A DNA stretch of 9,744 nucleotides from Pseudonocardia sp. Its GTDB lineage: Bacteria; Actinomycetota; Actinomycetes; Mycobacteriales; Pseudonocardiaceae. The stretch is from positions 1 to 9,744 of the forward strand of contig JAKDLE010000061.1 in NCBI GenBank assembly GCA_030453005.1, in the 5' to 3' direction. Positions 1-7,109 of the stretch are shown piece after piece. The notes beneath the pieces are model-generated. The model did not search any database, was not told the origin of the DNA, and saw nothing but the letters and a program-made list of their open reading frames with translations. The translations under genes and the position numbers were made by a program. How positions within the stretch are numbered: the first letter of the stretch is position 1; every line of letters starts with the position of its first letter.

Positions 1-493
1 GCGGCGCGATGGCCAACGCCACGGCGAACCCGTGCCGGTGGACCGCGGCCGCCACGGGTTCGAGGTTGTCCATCACGAGCTGCCGCATCACGTCCACGGC
101 CGATGACGCGCCGTCGGTCGCGGCGAGCGTGCGGCGGAAGGCCGCCTGCTGCAGCGCGCCGTCCCGGATGAGCACCAGGACGGCCGCGCGTCGCGGGTCC
201 GGAACCCGGTCGCGGTCCCCCGCCGCCTCCCGGGTCGGCCCCTGCGGCGGGCGTGGGTGCAGCGCCGCGAGCACAGGCGCGACGAGGCGCTGGCAGTACT
301 GCTCGAAGAGCAGGGTGGCGGCGACGGCGTCGCTTCGCGCGCCCCTGGCCGCGGCCACCGTCGCGAGCGTGTCCGGTAACCGCGGCCCGAAGAGCTCGTC
401 GACGCCGACCCAGCCCGGGTCGCCCGGCTCACCGAGCAGGGCGGTGAACCGGGCACCGAGGGCAGGCGCGCCGAGGATGTTCTCCGGAGCCAC
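1..493 (-). CDS. FhuF-like ferric iron reductase, partial (C-terminus outside window)
   Basis: The reading frame is open from a GTG at 493 to the window edge (164 codons) with strong G/C bias at third positions, so it is coding. By eye it resembles actinobacterial FhuF-like siderophore-iron reductases. It has an N-terminal 'WVGVDELFGPRLP' stretch (residues 28-40), a helix 'AVAATLLFEQYCQRLVAPVL' (56-75) in the place where these proteins carry an 'AAALLW...LP..L' helix, and a later 'QLVMDNLEPVAAAVHRH' helix (138-154) like their 'L...HL.P.V.AVH.R' segment. In that family the protein reduces ferric siderophores in the cytoplasm through a C-terminal Cys-rich [2Fe-2S] site. That part lies outside the window, so the key residues cannot be checked. 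No ATG and no Shine-Dalgarno sequence precedes the GTG; it is the only plausible start after the amidase stop, 44 bases upstream. It could be translated from the amidase message. An IucA/IucC-related protein is an alternative. The coding call is firm, the family call moderate. Confidence 0.55.
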   Translation of the reverse strand, partial: MAPENILGAPALGARFTALLGEPGDPGWVGVDELFGPRLPDTLATVAAARGARSDAVAATLLFEQYCQRLVAPVLAALHPRPPQGPTREAAGDRDRVPDPRRAAVLVLIRDGALQQAAFRRTLAATDGASSAVDVMRQLVMDNLEPVAAAVHRHGFAVALAIAP

Positions 494-537
494 GTCGGCA
501 GCCGGGGACGCGCCTGCGACGCCTGCCGTGCGAACCG

Positions 538-1944
538 TCAGGACAGGCCGGCGGGGCGCCGGTCCGACCAGTCGGTGGCCGCCTCGTACGCCGCTCCGAC
601 CCGCAACACCGTCGGCTCCGCGAACGGCCTGCCGATGATCTGCAGCCCGATCGGCATCCCCCCGGCGCTGAAGCCGCAGGGCACCGAGAGGGCAGGCAGC
701 CCGGTCAGGTTGCCCGGCGCGGACGTGCGCACGTAGGAGTTGATGACCGGCTCCTCCTCGCCGTCGGGCCAGGTGAACGCGAGCTCACCGACCCGGGCAG
801 CGACGGCGGGCAGCGTCGGGGCCAGCACGGCGTCGAGGCCGTCGAACATGTCGCGCCAGCCCTGCTGGATGAGGGTGCGCATGCGCTGGGCCTTGATGTA
901 GTCGGTGGCCAACATCAGCTCGCCGACCTCGAGCAGCACCCGCACGTCGTCCTCGTAGAGGTCGCCGACCTTGCGCAGCGCCTCCTGGTGGTACGCGCTG
1001 GCCTCGGGCACGAGGATGCCGAACTCGGCGGGCATGTAGAGGTCGGGGTACGGGATCTCGACCTCGCGCAGCTCCGCGCCGAGTCCTGCGAGCTGCTCGA
1101 TCGCCGCTCGCACCGCCGACTCGACCTCGGGGTCGAGCTGGTCGAAGAAGTAGTTGCGCGGCACGCCGAACACGAGGTTCTCGACGCCTGCGGTCAGCTG
1201 CTCGGTGTGTCGGGGCACGGGGACGTCGCGGGTCGCCGGGTCGGCGCGGTCGTAGCCCGCGATGGCGTCCATCATCAGCGCGGCGTCGTGCACACTGTTG
1301 GTCAGCGGTCCGAGGTGGTCCAGCGACCAGCTCAGCGACGTCGTGCCCCGGCGCGAGACCCGTCCGTAGGTGGGCTTGAGCCCGACCGTCCCGCAGACGG
1401 CCGACGGGATCCGGACCGACCCGCCGGTGTCGGACCCGATGGCGCCCTGGCACATGCGGGCGGCCACGGCCGCCCCGGAACCGCCGCTGGACCCGCCCGG
1501 GATGTGGTCGAGGTTCCACGGGTTGCGGGTCGTGGGCGTGATGACGCCGTAGGCGAACTCGTGGGTGTGCGTCTTGCCGATGATGACGGCACCCGCGGCC
1601 TCGAGGTGCTCGACCACCGCGGCGTCCGTGTCGGGCACGTGGTCGGCCCGCGTGCGCGAACTCGACGTGGTGAGCACGCCCGCGGTGTCCAGCAGGTCCT
1701 TCACCGCGATGCAGACGCCGTGCAGCGGGCCCCGGTACGCGCCGTCGGCGATCTCCTTCTCGGCCGTCCGGGCGGCGCGCACAGCCTGGTCCTGCATCAC
1801 GGTGACGAACGCGCCCACCCGCTCGTCCACCGCCTTGATCCGGCCGAGCACCGATTCGGTGAGCTCGACCGGGGACAGCTTCTTCTCACGGATCTGCTCG
1901 GCCGCCTCGTGCAGGCTCAGCTCGTAGGGCTCCACAGCGTTCAC
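538..1944 (-). CDS. Amidase-signature family amidase (nitrile-pathway amidase)
   Basis: This is a 468-residue member of the amidase signature family, which hydrolyses R-CONH2 to R-COOH and ammonia in the cytoplasm. The Ser-cisSer-Lys triad is visible: Lys82 in 'AVKDLLDTAG', cis-Ser152 in 'PGGSSGGSGAAVA' and nucleophile Ser176 in 'GSDTGGSVRIPS'. Spacing and length are normal for the family, and nothing is missing. It lies downstream of the nitrile hydratase genes, so its natural substrate is probably the amide they make. The start is ambiguous because GTG codons occur at 1971, 1965, 1956, 1944 and 1935. I prefer 1944, which has GGGAG five bases upstream (1950-1954). GTG 1965 would overlap the stop of the preceding GatC-like gene as GTGA but has a poorly placed ribosome site. 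The GatC-like neighbour suggests a two-subunit enzyme like GatA-GatC or AtzE-AtzG. GatA proper is less likely because no gatB is present and the context is catabolic. Confidence 0.93.
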   Translation of the reverse strand: MNAVEPYELSLHEAAEQIREKKLSPVELTESVLGRIKAVDERVGAFVTVMQDQAVRAARTAEKEIADGAYRGPLHGVCIAVKDLLDTAGVLTTSSSRTRADHVPDTDAAVVEHLEAAGAVIIGKTHTHEFAYGVITPTTRNPWNLDHIPGGSSGGSGAAVAARMCQGAIGSDTGGSVRIPSAVCGTVGLKPTYGRVSRRGTTSLSWSLDHLGPLTNSVHDAALMMDAIAGYDRADPATRDVPVPRHTEQLTAGVENLVFGVPRNYFFDQLDPEVESAVRAAIEQLAGLGAELREVEIPYPDLYMPAEFGILVPEASAYHQEALRKVGDLYEDDVRVLLEVGELMLATDYIKAQRMRTLIQQGWRDMFDGLDAVLAPTLPAVAARVGELAFTWPDGEEEPVINSYVRTSAPGNLTGLPALSVPCGFSAGGMPIGLQIIGRPFAEPTVLRVGAAYEAATDWSDRRPAGLS

Positions 1945-1949
1945 CTTCT

Positions 1950-1954
1950 CTCCC
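1950..1954 (-). promoter_or_regulatory. Ribosome binding site choosing the amidase start
   Basis: GGGAG lies five bases upstream of GTG 1944 on the minus strand (GGGAG-AGAAG-GTG). It is the best-spaced site among the five in-frame GTG candidates and is the reason for choosing 1944. Confidence 0.5.
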
Positions 1955-1961
1955 ACCGAGG

Positions 1962-2159
1962 TCACTCCCACCGCGCGTCGAAGGCCGTCGCCGGGGGGAC
2001 GTCCCCCAGGTCGGCCGCGTCCAACTGGTCCACGAGCCCGTAGATCTGGTCCACCACCGGACCGAGACCGGGCAGACGCTCGGGGTCGAGCTCCAGGCGG
2101 GCCACCCGCAACAGCTCGTCGAGCGTCGCTCCGGAACAGCTCGGGCGCAGTCGAGACAT
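1962..2159 (-). CDS. GatC/AtzG-like small subunit partnering the amidase
   Basis: This is a 65-residue protein. Residues 12-52 ('LDELLRVARLELDPERLPGL' and the following helix to 'VDQLDAADL') match the GatC pattern: a first helix with the 'h..LARLEL' motif, then a second helix ending in 'L...D' and a short extended tail 'GDVPPATAFDARWE' (52-65). In GatCAB the GatC chain wraps around GatA, and in the cyanuric-acid pathway the small GatC relative AtzG supports the amidase AtzE. Here it directly precedes the amidase gene, and its TGA (1962-1964) overlaps possible GTG starts of the amidase. I infer that it stabilises that amidase. ATG 2159 is preceded by the purine-rich stretch GAGGAAGAGGAG, six bases away. 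It is 56 bases downstream of the nitrile hydratase accessory gene and probably shares the operon. Confidence 0.8.
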   Translation of the reverse strand: MSRLRPSCSGATLDELLRVARLELDPERLPGLGPVVDQIYGLVDQLDAADLGDVPPATAFDARWE

Positions 2160-2215
2160 TCAGGTCTCCTCTTCCTCGAAGGTATCCGGTACCACGGGGC
2201 CGCTCCCCGCGTTCG

Positions 2216-2644
2216 TCAGGACGCGGTCGCGGGTGAGACCGCCACGGGTTCGCGGTGGGCCTCGTGGTGGTTGGCGTTGCGGGGCACGGCCAGCACCGTG
2301 CGGGTGCGGTCGTCGAGTGCGGCGTCGGAGAGCACCCCGTTGTCCGCCAGAACCGTCTCGAGGGCGTCGAGCCAGTGCGCGTAGTAGCTCCACGGCTCGG
2401 CGCCGTCGCCCTCCTCCCAGCGCTTGATCGAGTTGATCAGCGAGAGCTGGAACTCGCTCCACTCGTACTTGCCGGTGTGGTAGGCGGCGACCGCCATGGC
2501 GAACGCCCGCAGCTCCCACGGCTCGGTGAACATCCGCTCGTCGATCCCGCCGCCCGGCAGGTCGCACACCAGTGCCTCCACCCGGCGGCGCGCGTCACCG
2601 ATCTCGGTGGCGTCCGGGCGCACGCCGGGCTCCGGGGCGGTCAC
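2216..2644 (-). CDS. Nitrile hydratase accessory protein (p14K / NhlE type)
   Basis: This is a 142-residue protein of the nitrile hydratase activator family. These proteins act as chaperones that load cobalt into the alpha subunit; in Rhodococcus J1 NhlE works by exchange of the alpha subunit. Recognisable segments are '[20 protein letters not shown]' (39-58), '[14 protein letters not shown]' (64-77) and '[15 protein letters not shown]' (85-99). The same order appears in the N-terminal part of nitrile hydratase beta ('EPVFRADWEKSAFAMF', 'YYEHWAHAVE'), consistent with the known homology of the two families. A His-rich tail, 'NHHEAHREP' (125-133), follows. GTG 2644 overlaps the alpha-subunit stop as GTGA, so translation is probably coupled to alpha. 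The frameshift in alpha would stop ribosomes well before this point and could lower its expression. An open frame continues upstream to 3025, but that stretch is out-of-frame alpha sequence. Confidence 0.88.
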   Translation of the reverse strand: MTAPEPGVRPDATEIGDARRRVEALVCDLPGGGIDERMFTEPWELRAFAMAVAAYHTGKYEWSEFQLSLINSIKRWEEGDGAEPWSYYAHWLDALETVLADNGVLSDAALDDRTRTVLAVPRNANHHEAHREPVAVSPATAS

Positions 2645-3254
2645 GACGACGGGGCGGCGGCCGGGCCGACGCCGATCATCGAGTCGCGGGTGACGAGCGC
2701 CGCGAGGTCGAACGCGCCCATCCCCTCGGTGCCCTCGGGCCGCTTCGGCACCACCCAGTAGCGCAGCTCGGAGCTGGAGTCCCAGACCCGGATCTCGACG
2801 GTGTCGGGGACGACGAACCCGAAGTCCTCGGCGAGCACCTTCCGCGGTTCCCGCACGATGCGCGAGCGGTAGGGCGGCGCCTTGTACCAGTTCGGCGGCA
2901 GTCCGAGGACCGGCCACGGGTAGCAGGAGCAGAGCGTGCAGACGATCAGGTTGTGCACCGTGTCGGTGTTCTCCAGGGCGATCATCTCCTCGCCCTGCAG
3001 CCCGCCGATGTCCATCTCGGCGCACGCCGCGGTGGCGTTGTCGAGCAGCCGGCCTTGAACTCGGGCTCGGTCCAGGCCCGCGCGACGACCTTCGCGCCGA
3101 GCTGCGGCCCGACCTCGTTCTCGTAGATCTCGGCGAGGCGGTCGACCGCCTCGGTGGTCATGACACCCTTCTCGATCAGCATCGCTTCAAGCGCCTTGAC
3201 CCGGGCGGCGATCTCCTCCTGGGTGTTGAGGCGGGTATCGGTCGGCGCAGCCAT
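2641..3254 (-). pseudogene. nthA: Nitrile hydratase alpha subunit, cobalt type, broken by a one-base frameshift
   Basis: Two adjacent frames together give a complete 204-residue alpha subunit. From ATG 3254 the first frame encodes residues 1-68, up to 'WTEPEFKA', then derails and stops after 90 codons. The next frame resumes with '[10 protein letters not shown]' and runs to the TGA at 2641. Adding one base in the run at about 3051-3054 (minus strand AAGGCC-CGG instead of AAGGCCGG) restores the reading frame. The metal claw is intact in the second frame as C106-T-L-C109-S-C111 followed by '[14 protein letters not shown]'. Threonine at the second position marks a cobalt enzyme; iron enzymes have serine there. 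The rest, including 'TRDSMIGV' near the C-terminus, looks functional. The start has GAGGAG seven bases upstream. It sits 36 bases after the beta gene and overlaps the accessory gene by four bases. Either the gene is freshly inactivated or the base was lost in sequencing; because everything else is intact, I lean to a sequencing error or a very recent mutation. Confidence 0.9.
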
Positions 3255-3290
3255 GAGCGGACTCCTCGAAGATCGGGGGGATCGGAGGAT

Positions 3291-3974
3291 TCAGGAGGCG
3301 AGGGCGACGTAGGGCTCCCACACGTCGAAGTAGACGACGGCGTTCGGCTCGGCCGTGTCGTCGCCCCACAGCTCCTTGTTGGTGAACTTGACGGTGTACA
3401 GGTGCTCGGGGGCGTCGGGGCCGCCGTTGCCCGCGCTGTCGGGGTAGAGGAAGGTGCCGTGCGCGGCGGTGATCTCGCCGGTGCGGTCGCGGATGTAGCG
3501 GGCCCGCCGGGTGTGGCCGAACGGGCTCTCCCCGATGATCGTCACACGGTCACCCACCTTGAACCGGGCGACGTTGTCGGACTCGCGGTTCGCCGGTGCG
3601 CCGTGTTTGACCGCGGCGTCGACGAAGGCCAGCAGATCGGGATCCTCGCGCTGCGGAAGCGGCGCGTCGGGGTTGTCGAGGTAGAACCGGGTGCGCTCCT
3701 CGAGCTCGGCCGTGTCGATCACGCCCTGCTTCTCGGCGTGGTGCTCGACGGCGTGCGCCCAGTGCTCGTAGTAGTTCGTCAGCAGGTACTCCGCCGGGTC
3801 CATCTTCTCGATGGCGTGCCGGAACTGGTCGATGTTGAACAGACCGGCGCGGAAGCAGGAGGCGAACATGGCGAACGCGGACTTCTCCCAGTCCGCCCGG
3901 AACACCGGCTCGTTCTCCTGGGTCACGACGGAACCCAGCCCATCCGTGCCGCCGAGGTCGAAGACTCCGTTCAC
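3291..3974 (-). CDS. nthB: Nitrile hydratase beta subunit
   Basis: This is a 227-residue beta subunit of nitrile hydratase, which together with alpha hydrates nitriles to amides in the cytoplasm. It opens with the family hallmark 'VNGVFDLGGTDGLG'. The N-terminal helical part contains 'PVFRADWEKSAFAMF' and 'IDQFRHAIEKMDPAEYL', and the C-terminal SH3-like barrel contains 'HTRRARYIRDRTGEI', 'YPDSAGNGG', 'EHLYTVKF' and 'WEPYVAL'. Arg52 and Arg157 fall where Pseudonocardia thermophila nitrile hydratase has the two beta arginines that hydrogen-bond the oxidised alpha cysteines (compared from memory). The open frame extends upstream to 4100, but the conserved start and the GGGAGGA ribosome site (3979-3985) fix GTG 3974. 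It is the first gene of the nitrile operon, giving the order beta, alpha, accessory seen in cobalt-type clusters. It looks fully intact, unlike its alpha partner. Confidence 0.97.
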   Translation of the reverse strand: MNGVFDLGGTDGLGSVVTQENEPVFRADWEKSAFAMFASCFRAGLFNIDQFRHAIEKMDPAEYLLTNYYEHWAHAVEHHAEKQGVIDTAELEERTRFYLDNPDAPLPQREDPDLLAFVDAAVKHGAPANRESDNVARFKVGDRVTIIGESPFGHTRRARYIRDRTGEITAAHGTFLYPDSAGNGGPDAPEHLYTVKFTNKELWGDDTAEPNAVVYFDVWEPYVALAS

Positions 3975-3978
3975 GCGT

Positions 3979-3985
3979 TCCTCCC
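3979..3985 (-). promoter_or_regulatory. Strong ribosome binding site of the nitrile hydratase beta gene
   Basis: GGGAGGA lies four bases before GTG 3974 on the minus strand (GGGAGGA-ACGC-GTG). It decides the start against the longer open frame beginning at 4100. Confidence 0.85.
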
Positions 3986-4081
3986 GATCGTCGCGGTGAC
4001 CGGCGGGTACGGGACCCGCCGAAGACCTGCCCGTGGATGTGCGCCATCCGCAGCACGGTGGCGTCGGTCTCGGTACGGTCG

Positions 4082-4110
4082 AACCTATGGCAGACCTCAC
4101 AGAAGGTCAA
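4082..4110 (-). promoter_or_regulatory. Sigma-A-type promoter of the nitrile hydratase operon
   Basis: On the minus strand, -35 TTGACC (4110-4105) and -10 TAGGTT (4087-4082) are separated by exactly 17 bases. The -35 matches 5 of 6 consensus bases and the -10 fits the actinobacterial TAnnnT pattern. Transcription would start near 4075, about 100 bases before the beta GTG. Confidence 0.6.
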
Positions 4111-4325
4111 CAAGTCGCGACGCATTGACACAACGTGCCGTCTCCGGTGGGCTGGCCGGGCCGACCCGACTCGGTGATCACGGGCAGATGGTCGTCAATG
4201 GATCTCCGAGGGACAGCCCTACGCCCTTGATCAGCGCAGGCGATCCCCTGCGGACCGTCCAGCAGGACATCGCGAGCGCGGGTGCCGCCCGTCGGGCGAT
4301 GGGACGCCGGTCGGGAGGCCCGCCA

Positions 4326-5072
4326 CTATCGCGGGAACAGTGCTCTGACCTGCTCGGGATCCGGCCCTCCCGGCTCGATCAGCACGATGGCGTCGTCGAA
4401 GCCGGCCTCCGCGTAGCGCTGGAGCCGTTCGCCGGTGGGTCCGAGGTCCTCCCCCGCGGACAGCCGGATGGTGCCCACCATCGCCCGTAGGCCACCGGCC
4501 GCCCGGTACCGCTCGTGGGCGGCGAGGATCTTGTCGGCCGAGCGGCGGTCGGAGGCCAGCCAGCCGTCGAACTCCCGGGCGGCCTTCTCGACATTGGCGC
4601 CCCACGAGCCGAGGAGGAGCGGCGGCGTGGCCACGGGAGCGGGGGCGAGGTCGGCGCGCTCGTCCCGCCCGTGGGCGAGCAGGTCCCGTAGCCGCGCCAG
4701 GTTCTGGTCGAAGATCCGGAAGCGCCCGGCGTGGTCCCGGTCGAAGGTGGCGAAGTCGACCTCGTTCCATCCCGGGCTGACGCCGAGCGTCAGGCGGTCG
4801 CCGCACACGGACTGCAGCGACAGGATCCGGTGGGCGAGGTCGGCGGGATGATGGAGCGGGACCTGCACGGTGGCCGTCCCCAGCTCCACGTCCTCGGTGG
4901 CCGTGGCCGCCACCGCCAACGTCACGAACGGGTCCGGGAGCAGGAAGCCGCGCCCGATCACCTGGGGCACCCACAGGCTCTCGAAACCGGCATCCACCAG
5001 ACGTCTCGCCCACTGGGCGACCGCGATCGGCGGGCCCGCGGACAGATGGGCGAGCGTCGCACCCAGCCTCAC
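4326..5072 (-). CDS. Short LLM-class (luciferase-like) flavin/F420-dependent oxidoreductase
   Basis: This is a 248-residue protein of the bacterial luciferase-like TIM-barrel family, whose members use F420 or FMN. The N-terminus 'VRLGATLAHLSAGPP' is the first barrel strand, and 'RRLVDAGFESLWVPQ' (23-37) is the typical 'AE..GF.S.W' helix-strand. 'ATEDVELGTATVQVPLHHPA' (58-77) matches the 'T..I.LGT.V......P' motif, and 'CGDRLTLGVSPGWNEVDFAT' (90-109) is the family signature 'GR..LGvG.GW'. It is shorter than usual (280-340 residues), apparently lacking part of the insertion region. No clear residue distinguishes F420 from FMN use. GTG 5072 overlaps the CoA-ligase TGA as GTGA, so the two are probably translationally coupled. 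The open frame upstream of the GTG runs inside the ligase gene and is a shadow. The substrate is unknown. Confidence 0.85.
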   Translation of the reverse strand: MRLGATLAHLSAGPPIAVAQWARRLVDAGFESLWVPQVIGRGFLLPDPFVTLAVAATATEDVELGTATVQVPLHHPADLAHRILSLQSVCGDRLTLGVSPGWNEVDFATFDRDHAGRFRIFDQNLARLRDLLAHGRDERADLAPAPVATPPLLLGSWGANVEKAAREFDGWLASDRRSADKILAAHERYRAAGGLRAMVGTIRLSAGEDLGPTGERLQRYAEAGFDDAIVLIEPGGPDPEQVRALFPR

Positions 5073-7030
5073 GCGCCCGCGTTCCTCTCCGCCGCGAACC
5101 GCGCGTACCAGTGCAGCGCGTCGGGGTCGTCGACGACGGAGGTGTTCGCGGCCCTCTCCATCGGTGTCCCACGCAGCAGTTTCTTGATCGGGACTTCGAG
5201 CTTCTTGCCGCTCAGCGTGTGCGGCACCGCGGGCGCCTCGACGATCTCGTCCGGGACGTGGCGGGCCGTCAGTCGCGTGCGCAACGTGGTGACGATCCTC
5301 CGCTTCAGCTCGTCGTCCAACGCGTGTCCGGGCGCCGGGACGACGAACAGACCCAGCCAGTAGCCGTCGTCGGGCCGCTCCAGGCCGATCACCAGGGTCT
5401 CGGTGATCTCCGGCATGGTCTCGAGCACGTCGTAGAAGTCGCTGCTGCCCAGCCGCACGCCGTGGCGGTTGAGCGTGGAGTCCGAACGGCCGTGGATGGA
5501 GACGCCGCCGTCGGAGTGCATCGTCACCCAGTCCCCGTGCCGCCACACGCCGGGCCAGGTGTCGAAGTAGGACTCGCGATAGCGGACGGCGTCCGGGTCG
5601 TTCCACAGGAACACCGGCATCGACGGCATCGGCTGGGTGACGACGAGGTCGCCCACCGAGTCGACGACCGGCTCGCCGTCCTCACCCCACGCGGCGCAGT
5701 CGACGCCCGCGAGCCTGCCGCCGATCCGGCCCACCTGGACGGGCGCGTACTCGTTGGCCCCGACGAACGCACCGGAGACGTCGGTGCCGCCGCTGGTCGA
5801 GTCGATCCGCAGATCCGGGCTGACGTTCTCCATCACCCAGCGGTAGCCGTCCGACGGCAGCGCCGACCCGCTGACCATCAGGTGCCGCAGCCGGCTCAGG
5901 TCGTGGCCCTGCTCCCGCGGCGAGACGCCGGTGTTGGCGGTCGCCGTGATCACCGCGGCGCCGATGAGCATGACCTGTGCTCCCGCGCGGGCCGCGACCT
6001 CCCACACCGCGCCCGGCGGGAACCCGGGGCTGCCCTCGTACAGCACGATGCCCGCGCCGTGCATCAGCGCGTTGATCTGCATGTTCCACAGGGCCCACCC
6101 CGTGGAGGTGGCCGCGAACATCCGCTCGCCCGCCCGCATCCCGGCGTACAGGCCTCCCCACTTGAGGCCCTCCAGCGTGATGCCGCCGTGCCCGTGCACC
6201 AGGCCCTTGGGCAGCCCCGTGGTGCCGGAGGTGAACAGCACCCACAGCGGGTGGGAGAACTCGACCTGCTCGAACTCCAGCGGCGCGTCGACGGCCACCA
6301 GCTCGTCCCAGGGGGTCGAGCCGTCGGGCGGCGGCCGTTCGAACGCGTACGGGACTCCCACGATGTGCCGCAGCGTCGGAAGCTCCTCGCGCAGCCGCGC
6401 GACGACGTCGCCGCGGTCGACCTCCTTGCCGTTCCAGTGGTAGCCGTCCGTCGCGATCAGCACGCTGGGCTCGAGCTGCGCGAGGCGACCGATGGTGCCC
6501 TCGGCGCCGAAGTCCGGGGAGCAGCACGCCCACACCGCGCCGACCGCGGCGGCGGCGAGGGAGGCGATCACGACGTGCTCGGTGTTCGGCAGGTAGGCGC
6601 AGACCCGGTCGCCGGGACGCACGCCCGCCCGACGCAGCCAGCCTGCCGCCGCCGCCACCGATCGGCGCAGCGCGCCGAAGGTGATCTCGCGCGCAGGCAG
6701 GCCACCCTCCTGGACGCACAGCAGCGCCGCAGTGTCGTCGGCCCCGTTGCGCAGCGCGTGCTGCGCCCAGTTCAGCCGCGCCCCGGGAAACCAGCGGGTG
6801 TGCGGCATCGGGTCCGCGGTGCGCACCTGGGTCCACGGCGTGGAGAACTCGACCTCGTAGTAGTCGATCAGGGAGACCCAGAACCGGTCCAGGTCGTCGA
6901 CCGACCAGGCGTGGAAGGTGTCGTGGTCGCCGAACGTCCGCCCCTCGCGCTTCTCCAGCCAGTTCAGGTATGCGCGCAGCGCGGAGTTCTCGATGCGGGC
7001 CGCCGTCGGGCTCCAGAGCGTGTCGGTCAT
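5069..7030 (-). CDS. Acetoacetate--CoA ligase (acetoacetyl-CoA synthetase)
   Basis: This is a 653-residue ANL-superfamily acyl-CoA synthetase, full length for acetoacetyl-CoA synthetase (about 650). That enzyme makes acetoacetyl-CoA from acetoacetate, ATP and CoA in the cytoplasm. The N-terminal cap 'NWLEKREGRTFGDHDTFHAW' (23-42) is typical of this family. The P-loop is 'VLFTSGTTGLPKGLVHGHGG' (264-283), followed by 'STGWALWNMQINALMHGA' (309-326). 'RHGDWVT' (497-503) and 'GRSDSTLNRHGVRLGSSDFY' (514-533) are the adenylation-domain hinge motifs. 'HTLSGKKLEVPIKKLL' (604-619) carries the adenylation lysine, Lys609, which is also the usual acetylation target. ATG 7030 follows GGTGAGG about eight bases away; an open frame back to 7309 has no family support. 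Its last four bases overlap the start of the LLM gene. A different short keto-acid or beta-oxo acid as substrate is possible. Confidence 0.93.
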   Translation of the reverse strand: MTDTLWSPTAARIENSALRAYLNWLEKREGRTFGDHDTFHAWSVDDLDRFWVSLIDYYEVEFSTPWTQVRTADPMPHTRWFPGARLNWAQHALRNGADDTAALLCVQEGGLPAREITFGALRRSVAAAAGWLRRAGVRPGDRVCAYLPNTEHVVIASLAAAAVGAVWACCSPDFGAEGTIGRLAQLEPSVLIATDGYHWNGKEVDRGDVVARLREELPTLRHIVGVPYAFERPPPDGSTPWDELVAVDAPLEFEQVEFSHPLWVLFTSGTTGLPKGLVHGHGGITLEGLKWGGLYAGMRAGERMFAATSTGWALWNMQINALMHGAGIVLYEGSPGFPPGAVWEVAARAGAQVMLIGAAVITATANTGVSPREQGHDLSRLRHLMVSGSALPSDGYRWVMENVSPDLRIDSTSGGTDVSGAFVGANEYAPVQVGRIGGRLAGVDCAAWGEDGEPVVDSVGDLVVTQPMPSMPVFLWNDPDAVRYRESYFDTWPGVWRHGDWVTMHSDGGVSIHGRSDSTLNRHGVRLGSSDFYDVLETMPEITETLVIGLERPDDGYWLGLFVVPAPGHALDDELKRRIVTTLRTRLTARHVPDEIVEAPAVPHTLSGKKLEVPIKKLLRGTPMERAANTSVVDDPDALHWYARFAAERNAGA

Positions 7031-7080
7031 CCGCAGCGCCTCACCGGGCAAGCACGTCGTCGGAAGGGGTCCATCCGTGC

Positions 7081-7109
7081 AACATAGAGGTGCCCGACGG
7101 TGGCGACCA
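7081..7109 (-). promoter_or_regulatory. Candidate promoter of the CoA-ligase/LLM operon, overlapping a dyad
   Basis: On the minus strand a -10-like TATGTT (7086-7081) lies 17 bases from TGGTCG (7109-7104), a weak -35. The -35 position is embedded in the inverted repeat GGTGG-CGA-CCACC (7099-7111), which could be an operator. Transcription would start about 45 bases before ATG 7030. The match is weak. Confidence 0.3.

Larger units (their letters stand above)
3975..4325. other. 351-base intergenic region upstream of the nitrile operon
   Basis: This region lies between the short LLM gene and nitrile hydratase beta. It contains a promoter for the minus strand at 4082-4110, leaving a leader of roughly 100 bases. 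It also has a perfect 8-base palindrome GTGATCAC at 4174-4181, about 65 bases upstream of the -35 box, and a small hairpin CGCCC-GTC-GGGCG at 4286-4298 that could be a weak terminator behind the LLM gene. I see no convincing gene. An open minus frame starting at 4131 covers the promoter and continues out of frame into the beta gene, where its composition becomes Arg-rich shadow sequence. Confidence 0.6.

Noticed and set aside
988..2043. A 351-codon plus-strand open frame
   Set aside because: It is antisense to the amidase and the GatC-like gene, with Arg/Val/His-rich shadow composition and no recognisable motif.
2982..3015. Programmed frameshifting or reinitiation at ATG 3015 as a way to make functional alpha subunit
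   Set aside because: No slippery heptamer or downstream pseudoknot is evident, the required shift has no known precedent in nitrile hydratase, and ATG 3015 has no ribosome site. A lost base explains the data more simply.
3550..4131. A 193-codon minus frame overlapping the nitrile hydratase beta gene
   Set aside because: It covers the operon promoter and turns into Arg/Pro-rich shadow sequence inside the beta gene. Only its first ~35 residues look protein-like, which is not enough for a gene call.
3402..4490. A 362-codon plus-strand open frame running across the nitrile hydratase intergenic region
   Set aside because: Its first half is antisense of the beta subunit and its last part is antisense of the short LLM gene. 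Nothing in it resembles a known fold.
4231..5606. Long minus-strand frames around the short LLM gene, including an N-terminal extension to 5606 and a second frame at 4231-5172
   Set aside because: The extension lies inside the CoA-ligase gene in another frame, and the LLM family match begins exactly at GTG 5072. The second frame is Arg-rich shadow sequence.
5111..7087. A 658-codon open frame on the plus strand opposite the CoA ligase
   Set aside because: It is rich in Arg, Val, Gly and His with no domain pattern, lies antisense to a full-length acetoacetyl-CoA synthetase, and exists because high-GC codon use removes stops from that antisense frame.
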